Shown: positions 1 to 5,982, counted from the stretch's first letter. The stretch is 7,089 nt of DNA from an uncultured Anaerolineaceae bacterium (GCA_937920255.1 CALDSL010000077.1:1-7089); one strand, 5' to 3'. Numbers and translations are program-made. The notes: generated from the sequence alone by a model not told the origin.

Positions 1-3
1 TAA

Positions 4-31
4 CGAAAAAGACTTCCGCATGGGAAGTCTT
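4..31 (-). terminator. Rho-independent terminator of the tRNA-Arg gene
   Basis: Read on the minus strand, a perfect 9-bp stem (AAGACTTCC, plus-strand arms 9-17 and 23-31) encloses a 5-nt loop and is followed at once by a run of T (A-run at 6-10 on the plus strand). It starts only a few bases after the tRNA 3' end, so it should end the tRNA transcript and supply the 3' trailer that is trimmed during maturation. Confidence 0.85.
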
Positions 32-35
32 GGAG

Positions 36-109
36 TGCCCTCGGCAGAACTCGAATCTGCAACCTTTTGCTCCGCAAGCAGACGCTCTATCCAATTGAGC
101 TACGAGGGC
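36..109 (-). tRNA. tRNA-Arg, anticodon GCG
   Basis: A complete 74-nt cloverleaf folds on the minus strand. The acceptor stem GCCCTCG pairs with CGAGGGC (103-109 with 37-43), and the discriminator is A (36). The D stem is GCTC/GAGC with a loop carrying A14, G18G19 and A21. The T arm is GCAGA-TTCGAGT-TCTGC. The anticodon loop TTGCGGA (77-71) gives anticodon GCG at 75-73, which reads the Arg codons CGC and CGU. The identity elements known for bacterial ArgRS (A20, C35, G36, A73) are all present, and A15-U48 forms the Levitt pair. No CCA is encoded (the next bases are CTC), so CCA would be added after transcription. Two oddities: most bacteria read CGU/CGC with an ACG (inosine) tRNA rather than GCG, and the anticodon stem has a C28-A42 mismatch. 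Confidence 0.95.
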
Positions 110-128
110 AGGGCACTGACAGGTGACA

Positions 129-157
129 AATATACCTTAATGCCCGCGAATCGTCAA
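129..157 (-). promoter_or_regulatory. Sigma-70-type promoter for tRNA-Arg
   Basis: On the minus strand a TTGACG -35 box (157-152) is separated by exactly 17 bp from a TATATT -10 box (134-129). Transcription would start near 122, leaving a leader of about 12 nt before the mature tRNA 5' end at 109. Both boxes are close to consensus, as expected for a stable-RNA gene. This is a sequence match only. Confidence 0.75.
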
Positions 158-198
158 GATACATGTTAAATATTGTGTATATCTATGACGTTTGTCGG

Positions 199-226
199 TT
201 TGCGGCTTTTCTCTTTCTGCTATAAT
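199..226 (+). promoter_or_regulatory. Extended -10 promoter of the liv operon
   Basis: A perfect TATAAT (221-226) is preceded by TGC, giving the extended -10 motif TGCTATAAT (218-226). The -35 region is weak: TTTGCG at 199-204 with a 16-bp spacer is the best candidate. Extended -10 promoters commonly tolerate a poor -35. The predicted start is near 233, about 185 nt before the binding-protein start codon. A weak -35 fits a promoter assisted by an activator, but no regulator site is identifiable with confidence. Confidence 0.65.
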
Positions 227-232
227 CGTTTT

Positions 233-417
233 ACCGGTTGAAGGTACGACCTGTTTCGGTACGGGCAGCAACGCCAGACCACAGGAGGTGTACTACAAGC
301 CTGTTCTTCCCCCTGACGACAATTTCATATTCCCTGCAACCAAGTACCTATCGATTCTTCACTATTGCCAACAATCTCGTAACCGTTTTTTCAGTGTTTT
401 GTTCGAGGAGGCAGATC
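233..417 (+). promoter_or_regulatory. Long 5' leader of the liv operon
   Basis: If the extended -10 promoter is used, about 185 nt of untranslated leader precede the binding-protein gene. The stretch 110-417 holds no gene that I can support. Within the leader there is no ATG before 418 and no leader peptide rich in Leu, Ile or Val codons. I recognise no riboswitch or T-box, and no terminator-antiterminator pair; the T6 run at 386-391 lacks a strong preceding stem. It does hold an orphan Shine-Dalgarno-like AGGAGGTG at 283-290 and a weak bulged stem at 244-262. It could contain an unrecognised control element or be a plain untranslated region. Confidence 0.35.
405..411 (+). promoter_or_regulatory. 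Ribosome binding site fixing the binding-protein start
   Basis: GAGGAGG at 405-411 lies 6 nt before the ATG at 418. The codon at 418 is followed directly by a lipoprotein signal peptide, so this site rules against the in-frame upstream start at 238, which would place about 60 unrelated residues before the signal. Confidence 0.85.
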
Positions 418-1578
418 ATGAGAAGAATGTATGTGGCGGTTTTGGTGCTTTTTGCACTCAGCCTGCTGGCAACAGCCTGCCAGCCCGCGGCGCCCACGAC
501 GATTAAAGTTGGTTTAAATGCGGAACTAACCGGTTCTGTTCCGGTGGTAGGGGAATCCTGCAAGAACGCGGCCGAAATGGCAGTCAAAGAAATCAACGAC
601 GCCGGCGGCCTGGATGTCGGTGGGACGAAGTACCAGGTAGAACTTCAGGTGGAAGACAATGAAGACAAGGCCGAATCGGCGGCCGCGGCGGCCCAGAAAC
701 TGGCTACCGCCGGCGTCGTCGCCATGATTGGCCCCAACGCTTCCCGCAACGCCATCCCGGCGGCGGAAGTGGCCGAATCGGCCAAGATGCCGATGATCAG
801 CCCGTGGTCGACCAACACCAAGACCACGCTGGATACCAAGACCGGCGCGCCCAAGCAGTACGTGTTCCGCGCGGCGTTTATCGATGACTTCCAGGGCGTG
901 GTGGCGGCCAAGTTCGCAATGAACGAGCTGAAGACCCAGAAACCAGCCGTGCTCTACGATGTAGGCTCGGAGTACAACAAGGGCATCGCCGACGTGTACA
1001 AGAAGACGCTTGAAGACGCCGGCATGACGGTGGTTGCGTTTGAGACCTACACCACCGGCGACAAGGACTTCTCCTCGCAGTTGACCAAGATCATCGACAC
1101 TGGCGCGGACACGATGTTCCTGCCAAACTATTACGCTGAAGTGCCGCTGCAGGTACAGCAGGCCAAGAAACTGGGCTTCACCGGCAAGTTCCTGGGCTCC
1201 GACTCGTGGGGCTCGCTGGAACTGGTGAACCTGTGTGGCGCGGACTGCGAAGGCTCCTTCTTCACCACCCACTATGCGGCGGATATTGCCACCCCCAAGG
1301 CGCAGGCATTCATCCAGGGGTACCAGTCGGCCTACGGCAAGGTCCCGGATGATGTGGCCGCCCTGACCTACGACTCCTTTGGCATCCTGTTCCAGGCCCT
1401 GCAGGCCGCGGGCAAGATCGACCGCGAGTCGGTGCGCTCCGCGATTGCATCGATCACCTCCTATGAGGGCGTGACCGGCAACATGCAGTTCAAGGGCACC
1501 GGCGACCCGATCAAGAGCGCGGTCGTGATCCAGGTGTCCGGCGGCGGCTTTAAGTACTATCAGACGGCCAACCCATAA
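418..1578 (+). CDS. livJ: Branched-chain amino acid ABC transporter, substrate-binding lipoprotein
   Basis: This is the extracytoplasmic receptor that captures the substrate and delivers it to LivH/LivM. The protein is 386 aa. It opens with a lipoprotein signal: basic MRRM, a hydrophobic core at residues 5-17, and a lipobox-like A-T-A-C with Cys21 as the lipidation site. The linker is short, and the mature domain starts near residue 29 (IKVGLNAELTG). The fold is type I periplasmic binding protein (Peripla_BP_6, LivJ/LivK-like). Recognisable segments are the early EMAVKEINDAGG, the IGPNAS stretch, and MPMISPWSTNT, which corresponds to the ligand-contacting Ser/Thr strand of LIV-binding proteins. 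Cys273 and Cys277 (CGADC) are close enough for a local disulfide. Gene order with livHMGF supports amino acid uptake. Leu/Ile/Val is the default guess, but relatives bind other amino acids, amides, urea or aromatic acids, so the exact ligand is open. Confidence 0.93.
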   Translation: MRRMYVAVLVLFALSLLATACQPAAPTTIKVGLNAELTGSVPVVGESCKNAAEMAVKEINDAGGLDVGGTKYQVELQVEDNEDKAESAAAAAQKLATAGVVAMIGPNASRNAIPAAEVAESAKMPMISPWSTNTKTTLDTKTGAPKQYVFRAAFIDDFQGVVAAKFAMNELKTQKPAVLYDVGSEYNKGIADVYKKTLEDAGMTVVAFETYTTGDKDFSSQLTKIIDTGADTMFLPNYYAEVPLQVQQAKKLGFTGKFLGSDSWGSLELVNLCGADCEGSFFTTHYAADIATPKAQAFIQGYQSAYGKVPDDVAALTYDSFGILFQALQAAGKIDRESVRSAIASITSYEGVTGNMQFKGTGDPIKSAVVIQVSGGGFKYYQTANP

Positions 1579-1596
1579 CCCTCTTTCAACTTTGTA

Positions 1597-1632
1597 CGGC
1601 GTTTTCCGGCGCACGCGCGCCGGAAAACGCCG
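1597..1632 (+). other. Strong intercistronic hairpin between binding protein and livH
   Basis: A perfect 16-bp GC-rich stem (CGGCGTTTTCCGGCGC, 1597-1612, with 1617-1632) closes an ACGC tetraloop. It starts 18 nt after the binding-protein stop and ends 37 nt before the livH start. No T-run follows (CATTTCCATC), so it is not a canonical intrinsic terminator. In other ABC operons hairpins at this place protect the upstream mRNA from 3' exonucleases or cause partial termination. Either would give excess binding protein over permease, and that role is inferred here. Confidence 0.8.
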
Positions 1633-1656
1633 CATTTCCATCGGCCCGCGGGCTTG

Positions 1657-1663
1657 AGAGGAG
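1657..1663 (+). promoter_or_regulatory. Ribosome binding site that decides the livH start
   Basis: AGAGGAG at 1657-1663 directly abuts an ATG at 1664, which is too close for initiation. It is 6 nt from a second in-frame ATG at 1670. The second ATG is therefore the preferred start, shortening the protein by two residues (Met-Ser). Confidence 0.7.
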
Positions 1664-1669
1664 ATGTCT

Positions 1670-2581
1670 ATGCAGTTTTATATCCAGCAAACGTTGAACG
1701 CGCTGCAGGTGGGCAGCGTGTACGCCTTGATTGCCCTGGGCTACACGATGGTCTACGGTATTCTCACGCTGATCAATTTCGCGCACGGCGATATTTTTAT
1801 GATCAGTTGTTACGTGGCGTTTTTCTTTTCCACGCTGGTCATTTCCGTGCTGGCAGGGCTGCCGCCGCTGGTGGTATTTGTGCTCACCATGCTGGTGTCG
1901 ATGTTTTTCACCGCGCTGCTGGCGGTGGTCATCGAGCGGCTGGCCTACAAACCGCTGCGCACCGCCCCGCGCATCTCGGCGGTGATCACCGCGCTGGGCA
2001 TCGGCCTGCTGCTGGAGAACTTCATGGTGGCGTTCAAGCCGGTCGGCCCCGCGCCGCGCTTTATGCCCGAACTGATCCCCAACGTGATCTACAACATCGG
2101 CGGCGTGGCGGTGTCGAATATCCAGATCGTGATCATCGTGGTTTCGATTGTGGCCATGGTGATCCTGGATCTGATCGTGCGGCGCACGATGGTGGGCATG
2201 GCCATGCGCGCCATCTCGTGGGATAAGTTCACCGTTCCCCTGATGGGCATTCCGGTGGACCGCATCATCTCGCTCACCTTTGCCCTGGGCGCTTCCATTG
2301 CGGCGGTAGGCGGCACGCTGTACGGCATGGCCTACACCATCGACCCGTACATGGGCATCCGCATCGGCTGGTGGGCGTTTATCTCGGCGGTGGTGGGCGG
2401 CATCGGTAATATCCGTGGGGCCATGCTGGGCGGCTTTATCCTCGGTTTTGTGGAAATTTTTACGCCGGTGTTCCTGCCCGCATCCACCTACCGCGACTTC
2501 GTGGCCTTCTCGCTGCTGCTCGTGCTGCTGATCTTTAAACCGACCGGTCTGCTTGGACGGCCGATGGTTCAGAAAGTATAG
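1670..2581 (+). CDS. livH: Branched-chain amino acid ABC transporter permease LivH
   Basis: This is one of the two membrane subunits forming the translocation channel. The protein is 303 aa from the ATG at 1670, close to E. coli LivH (about 308 aa). It is strongly hydrophobic, with roughly eight membrane spans, for example near residues 13-31 and 150-170. Family hallmarks include ALIALGYTMVYGILTLINFAHGD near the N-terminus, LAYKPLR in the first third, DRIISLTFALGASIAAVGG after the coupling loop, and GGIGNIRGAMLGGFILG near the C-terminus (BPD_transp_2 family). The loop at residues 183-193 (S-W-D-K-F-T-V-P-L-M-G) sits where relatives usually carry an acidic-Ala-Ala motif contacting the ATPase, and here that motif is replaced. 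The start at 1670 is chosen for its ribosome-site spacing. The gene ends 8 nt before livM. Confidence 0.95.
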   Translation: MQFYIQQTLNALQVGSVYALIALGYTMVYGILTLINFAHGDIFMISCYVAFFFSTLVISVLAGLPPLVVFVLTMLVSMFFTALLAVVIERLAYKPLRTAPRISAVITALGIGLLLENFMVAFKPVGPAPRFMPELIPNVIYNIGGVAVSNIQIVIIVVSIVAMVILDLIVRRTMVGMAMRAISWDKFTVPLMGIPVDRIISLTFALGASIAAVGGTLYGMAYTIDPYMGIRIGWWAFISAVVGGIGNIRGAMLGGFILGFVEIFTPVFLPASTYRDFVAFSLLLVLLIFKPTGLLGRPMVQKV

Positions 2582-2589
2582 GTGGGATC

Positions 2590-3603
2590 ATGATTGCAAA
2601 ATTATGGAACCGCTGGAAACTGCAATTGATCCTTCTGCTGGTGCTGGTTTTAACCATTCTCCTGCCTGCGGTGGGGGTGATTGACGATTACATCAATCTG
2701 GTGCTGAAGTACATCGGCATCAATATCATCCTCACCATCAGCCTCAACCTGGTGAACGGCTACATGGGCGAGTTCTCGGTGGGGCACGCCGGGTTTATGG
2801 CGGTGGGGGCCTATACCGCCTCGCTGCTGACGGTGCTGGTGGTGCCGGAAGCGCTCAACCCGTTCCTGTTCCCGCTGGTGATCATTGCCGGCGGGGTGGT
2901 GGCGGGGATCTTCGGCCTGGGGCTGGCGTTCCCCTCGTTCCGCACCCGCGGCGACTACCTGGCGATCGTCACCCTGGCGTTCAATATGATCATCAAATCC
3001 GCGCTGGAGAATATCGAAGCCATCGGCGGGCCGCGCGGGTTTATGGGGATGAGCAAGCTGACCAGCCTGTTCTGGGTGTTTATCTGGGTGGTCATCACCG
3101 TGTGGCTGGCGCGCAACTTCATCTTCTCCAACTACGGGCGCGGGGTGCAGTCGATCCGCGAGGATGAAACCGCCGCCGGGCTGGTGAGCGTGAACACCCG
3201 CCAGGCCAAGGTGCTGACCTTTGTGTTCAGCGCCTTCCTGGCCGGCATCGCGGGTGGGTTGTTTGCCCACGAACTGCAATTTATCAACCCGCGCTCGTTC
3301 ACCATCGCCAAGTCGACTGACATGCTGGTGATGGTCTACCTGGGCGGCATCGGCAGCCTGGGCGGCTCGATTTTGGGGGCCACGACCTTCACCGTGGTGA
3401 GCGAGGGGCTGCGCAGCCTGCTGCAGGTGCTGGGCATTTCGCAGGAGTGGCGCCAGGTGTTCGCTCCGCTGATGCTGATCCTGCTGATGTTGTTCCGGCC
3501 GAAGGGCATCATGGGGTTGCGCGAATGGCGCTTCCTGATCCCGCAACTGGACCGCAAGAAAGAACCACCCGCATCCAAACCGCAGCCGGAGGTGGCATCA
3601 TGA
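2590..3603 (+). CDS. livM: Branched-chain amino acid ABC transporter permease LivM
   Basis: This is the second channel-forming membrane subunit, pairing with LivH. The protein is 337 aa; the E. coli protein (about 425 aa) has a longer N-terminus, and lengths near 300-350 aa are common elsewhere. Hallmarks are NLVNGYMGEFSVGHAGFMAVGAY (about residues 54-76), FPSFRTRGDYLAIVTLAF in the middle, the coupling loop IREDETAAGLVSVNT (about 189-203) with a conventional acidic-x-Ala-Ala, and YLGGIGSLGGSILGA towards the end. The C-terminus is a hydrophilic Lys/Pro-rich tail (RKKEPPASKPQPEVAS), presumably cytoplasmic. AGGTGG at 2580-2585, overlapping the livH stop, serves as its ribosome site before the ATG at 2590. 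Its stop overlaps the livG start as ATGA (3600-3603), indicating translational coupling. Confidence 0.95.
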   Translation: MIAKLWNRWKLQLILLLVLVLTILLPAVGVIDDYINLVLKYIGINIILTISLNLVNGYMGEFSVGHAGFMAVGAYTASLLTVLVVPEALNPFLFPLVIIAGGVVAGIFGLGLAFPSFRTRGDYLAIVTLAFNMIIKSALENIEAIGGPRGFMGMSKLTSLFWVFIWVVITVWLARNFIFSNYGRGVQSIREDETAAGLVSVNTRQAKVLTFVFSAFLAGIAGGLFAHELQFINPRSFTIAKSTDMLVMVYLGGIGSLGGSILGATTFTVVSEGLRSLLQVLGISQEWRQVFAPLMLILLMLFRPKGIMGLREWRFLIPQLDRKKEPPASKPQPEVAS

Positions 3604-4370
3604 GCCTGCTACAAGTGGAAAACATGACCCACTGGTTTGGCGGTTTGCGCGCGGTTTCCGAGTTTAATATCGACCTGAATGAGGGCGAGCTGGTGGCGAT
3701 CATCGGGCCGAACGGCGCGGGTAAAACCACTGTGTTCAACCTGATCACCGGGGTGTACCGGCCCACCGAGGGCAAGGTGGTTTTCCAGGGGAAGGAACTG
3801 GTTGGCCAGCCTACCCATAAGATCATCGCCGGCGGTATCGCGCGCACGTTTCAGAACATCCGCCTGTTCCGCGAACTGACGGTGATGGACAACATCCGCA
3901 TCGCCAACTACGCGCGCGTGCATTCCAACCCGCTGGCCTCGATGTTGCGGCTGCCAGCCTTCCAACGCGAAGAGCAGGAGATCTACGACCGCTCGCTGGA
4001 GTTCCTGGCCATCTTCGGGCTGGACGGGCTGTACGACCAGCCGGCGCGTAACCTGCCTTACGGGCAGCAGCGGCGTCTGGAGATCGCGCGCGCCCTGGCC
4101 ACCAGCCCCAAACTGCTGCTGCTGGACGAGCCCGCCGCGGGCATGAACCCGGCCGAGATCGTGCAATTGATCGACCTGATCCTGATGGTGCGCAAGCGCT
4201 TCGAACTGACCATCCTGCTGATCGAGCACCAGATGCGGGTGGTGATGGGCATCGCCGAGCGGATTAAAGTTCTGGACTTTGGCCAGACGATCGCCGAAGG
4301 CACGCCGCGCGAGATCCAGAATAACCCGCGCGTGATCGAGGCGTATCTGGGCGAGGAGGAAACGGCATGA
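3600..4370 (+). CDS. livG: Branched-chain amino acid ABC transporter ATP-binding protein LivG
   Basis: This is a cytoplasmic ATPase that works with LivF to power import. The protein is 256 aa, matching E. coli LivG (about 255). Motifs in order are Walker A GPNGAGKT (36-43), Q-loop with Gln85 in ARTFQNIRLF, signature LPYGQQRRLEIARALA (152-167), Walker B LLLLDEP with catalytic Glu177, and H-loop His210 in LLIEHQM. The LPYGQ form in place of LSGGQ is normal for LivG proteins. The C-terminal tail (GTPREIQNNPRVIEAYLGE) is the BCA_ABC_TP_C region typical of this subfamily. The start at 3600 is set by GGAGGTGG (3588-3595) and by the ATGA overlap with livM; a longer reading frame upstream runs through livM and is not used. 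All catalytic residues are intact. Confidence 0.96.
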   Translation: MSLLQVENMTHWFGGLRAVSEFNIDLNEGELVAIIGPNGAGKTTVFNLITGVYRPTEGKVVFQGKELVGQPTHKIIAGGIARTFQNIRLFRELTVMDNIRIANYARVHSNPLASMLRLPAFQREEQEIYDRSLEFLAIFGLDGLYDQPARNLPYGQQRRLEIARALATSPKLLLLDEPAAGMNPAEIVQLIDLILMVRKRFELTILLIEHQMRVVMGIAERIKVLDFGQTIAEGTPREIQNNPRVIEAYLGEEETA

Positions 4371-5089
4371 GCGGCAACGGCAATCTGCTCACGGTGGAAG
4401 ACCTGGTAGTGTCGTACGGCAGCATCCAGGCGCTGCATGGCATCTCGATTGACGTCAAGCCGGGCGAGATCGTCACCCTGATCGGCGCGAATGGGGCTGG
4501 CAAATCGACCCTGCTGCGCAGCATCTCCGGCATTGTGCCGCTGCAAAAGGGGCGCATCCTGCTGGACGGGGAAGACCTGCGCAAAGTGCCGGCGCACCGC
4601 ATTGTGGAACTGGGCGTGGCGCACGTGCCCGAAGGGCGCGGCATCTTCGCCAACCTGACGGTAACCGAAAACCTTAAGCTGGCCACCTGGATCCGCAAGG
4701 ATAAGAGCAAGCTGGACGCGGACTACGAGCGCGTGTTCAAGGTTTTTCCGCGTTTGAAGGAACGCCGCAGCCAGCTGGCGGGCACGCTTTCGGGCGGCGA
4801 GCAGCAGATGCTGGCGGTGGGCCGCGCGCTGATGACCGGCGGCCGGCTGCTGCTGCTGGATGAGCCTTCGATGGGCCTGGCCCCGGTGCTGGTGCAGGAG
4901 ATCATGCAGACCATCCGCGCCATCAACGCGGCCGGGACGACGGTGCTGCTGGTGGAGCAAAACGCGCGCCAGGCGTTGAAGATCGCCAGCCGCGGCTATG
5001 TGCTCGAGACCGGCAACATCGCCCTGGCCGGTTCGGCCGCGGAGTTGATGAATAACGACCGGGTCAAGGCTGCCTATCTGGGCGGGTAA
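4367..5089 (+). CDS. livF: Branched-chain amino acid ABC transporter ATP-binding protein LivF
   Basis: This is the second cytoplasmic ATPase of the importer. The protein is 240 aa, matching E. coli LivF (about 237). Motifs are Walker A GANGAGKS (40-47), the LivF-specific VPEGRGIF (87-94) where Glu89 takes the Q-loop position, signature LSGGEQQMLAVGRAL (141-155), Walker B LLLLDEP with Glu166, and LLVEQNA, where Gln198 occupies the usual switch His. These Glu and Gln substitutions are characteristic of LivF. LivG retains the canonical Q-loop Gln and switch His. The tail ends in NDRVKAAYLGG, as usual. GAGGAGG (4353-4359) lies 7 nt before the ATG, which overlaps the livG stop by ATGA (4367-4370). 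It is the last gene of the operon and is followed by a terminator hairpin. Confidence 0.96.
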   Translation: MSGNGNLLTVEDLVVSYGSIQALHGISIDVKPGEIVTLIGANGAGKSTLLRSISGIVPLQKGRILLDGEDLRKVPAHRIVELGVAHVPEGRGIFANLTVTENLKLATWIRKDKSKLDADYERVFKVFPRLKERRSQLAGTLSGGEQQMLAVGRALMTGGRLLLLDEPSMGLAPVLVQEIMQTIRAINAAGTTVLLVEQNARQALKIASRGYVLETGNIALAGSAAELMNNDRVKAAYLGG

Positions 5090-5106
5090 GACTTGTGGTG
5101 GAAACG

Positions 5107-5140
5107 CAATTGCCCCCGCGGCCATCCGCGGGGGCAATTG
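5107..5140. terminator. Bidirectional terminator between livF and the CBS-ACT gene
   Basis: A perfect 15-bp stem (CAATTGCCCCCGCGG, 5107-5121, with 5126-5140) with a CCAT tetraloop lies 17 nt after the livF stop and 14 nt after the stop of the convergent gene. The 3' flanks are only modestly U-rich (TTCATTT on the plus strand, CGTTTCC on the minus strand). Termination in both directions is inferred from stem strength and position. Confidence 0.75.
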
Positions 5141-5154
5141 TTCATTTACAAAAA

Positions 5155-5802
5155 TTAGCAGCAGTCGCGCAGGTCGTCGATCTTGATCACCACCGGTTTG
5201 ACGGCGTTTTCCAGCGTTTCCTTATCAACGTCGGTTACTTTGACGACCACAGTGGCGTTTGACGGGTTCTCGCCCGAGAAGGTGACCAGGGCGATGATGT
5301 CCGCGCCGGTGGCGCTGATGGCGCTGGCCAGTTTGGCCAGCTCGCCCGGGCGGTCGGCCGACTGAACGGTGAGACGCAGGCCCTTGAAGCGCGCGCCGAG
5401 CAGTTCGGTGAAGATGCGGAACAGGTCGGTTTCGGTGATAATGCCCACCACTTTGCCTTCGCGCAGCACCGGCAGGCCGCCGATTTTCTTATCGGCCATG
5501 ACGCGCGCCGCGGATTCGAGCGGGGTATCTTCATCGACGGAGACGACATCTTTGGTCATCACCCGGCCGACGGTGATCTTGCTCATCAGGTAGTTGATTT
5601 CCCACACGTTCAGGCTGGTGGCATCCGAGGGGGAGGCATTCAGAAGATCGGTTTCCGATACAATGCCCACCAGCGCGCCGCTGGCATCCACCACCGGGAA
5701 GCGACGCACGTGCTCTTTGCGCATCAACTCCAGGGCTTCCTGGATGGGTAAATCGGGCCGGACGGTAATGACCGGGTGTGACATTCGGTTTGCGACAAGC
5801 AT
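5155..5802 (-). CDS. CBS domain pair plus ACT domain protein, AcuB-like
   Basis: The 215-aa soluble protein carries two CBS motifs and an ACT domain. CBS1 spans about residues 7-60 (MSHPVITVRPDLPIQEAL, then VRRFPVVDASGALVGIVSETDLL). CBS2 spans about 80-137 (VMTKDVVSVDEDTPLESA, then GLPVLREGKVVGIITETDLF). The ACT domain spans about 141-210 with the loop signature DRPGELAKLASAIS. CBS pairs generally bind adenine nucleotides and ACT domains often bind amino acids, so a sensory or allosteric role is likely; the partner is unknown. Length and domain order match Bacillus AcuB (about 214 aa), but sequence alone does not establish the same function. The start at 5802 is supported by CAGGAGG (5815-5809) at 6-nt spacing. 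The protein ends in Cys-Cys. It is transcribed towards the liv operon. Confidence 0.9.
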   Translation of the reverse strand: MLVANRMSHPVITVRPDLPIQEALELMRKEHVRRFPVVDASGALVGIVSETDLLNASPSDATSLNVWEINYLMSKITVGRVMTKDVVSVDEDTPLESAARVMADKKIGGLPVLREGKVVGIITETDLFRIFTELLGARFKGLRLTVQSADRPGELAKLASAISATGADIIALVTFSGENPSNATVVVKVTDVDKETLENAVKPVVIKIDDLRDCC

Positions 5803-5900
5803 AATTTGCCTCCTGATACGATTTCTTAATATTGGGTCTGAAGCAAGATTGGTGAAAGCCGCGCCCGGTGTCTACAGAAACCCGCAGGCAGCGCATCTAT

Positions 5901-5929
5901 ATCATACCCTTTTTCTCAAAATTGGTGCA
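5901..5929 (-). promoter_or_regulatory. Weak promoter candidate for the CBS-ACT gene
   Basis: On the minus strand TATGAT (5906-5901) resembles a -10 box; the hexamer 17 bp upstream, TGCACC (5929-5924), matches the -35 consensus at only three positions. If it is used, transcription starts near 5894 and leaves a leader of about 90 nt. The 244-bp spacer 5803-6046 otherwise shows only the CBS-ACT ribosome site and an imperfect hairpin at 5983-6016. Confidence 0.35.
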
Positions 5930-5982
5930 GATATTTGGCAGGGGAATCGGGCTTTTTGCGGGTTAAAAATGGATGCAGTTTT

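Noticed and set aside
386..391. T6 run in the liv leader as a possible attenuator
   Set aside because: Only a 4-bp stem can be drawn just upstream, and no leader peptide with branched-chain codons is present.
238..417. Upstream extension of the binding-protein reading frame to an ATG-like start at 238
   Set aside because: The 60 extra residues do not resemble the family and would bury the lipoprotein signal. A strong ribosome site sits 6 nt before the ATG at 418, and 238 lies close to the predicted transcription start.
526..1641. Long minus-strand open frame (371 aa) opposite the binding protein
   Set aside because: It is the complement of a clearly conserved gene, is rich in Arg, Gly and His as GC-rich shadow frames are, and has no recognisable domain.
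1664..1669. ATG at 1664 as the livH start
   Set aside because: The ribosome binding sequence abuts it with no spacing, while the ATG at 1670 has 6-nt spacing. The difference is only two residues.
2650..3546. Minus-strand open frame (298 aa) opposite livM
   Set aside because: Its composition is dominated by His, Gln, Arg and Pro, typical of the antisense of a hydrophobic membrane protein gene; no domain is recognisable.
3600..5089. Apparently degenerate ATPase motifs: LPYGQ in LivG, and Glu for Gln and Gln for His in LivF
   Set aside because: These are known subfamily features of LivG and LivF rather than damage; Walker A, Walker B and the signature regions are intact.
4058..5137. Minus-strand open frame (359 aa) opposite livG and livF
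   Set aside because: It spans two well-supported genes and the terminator hairpin, has low-complexity Ser/Arg runs, and has no family resemblance.
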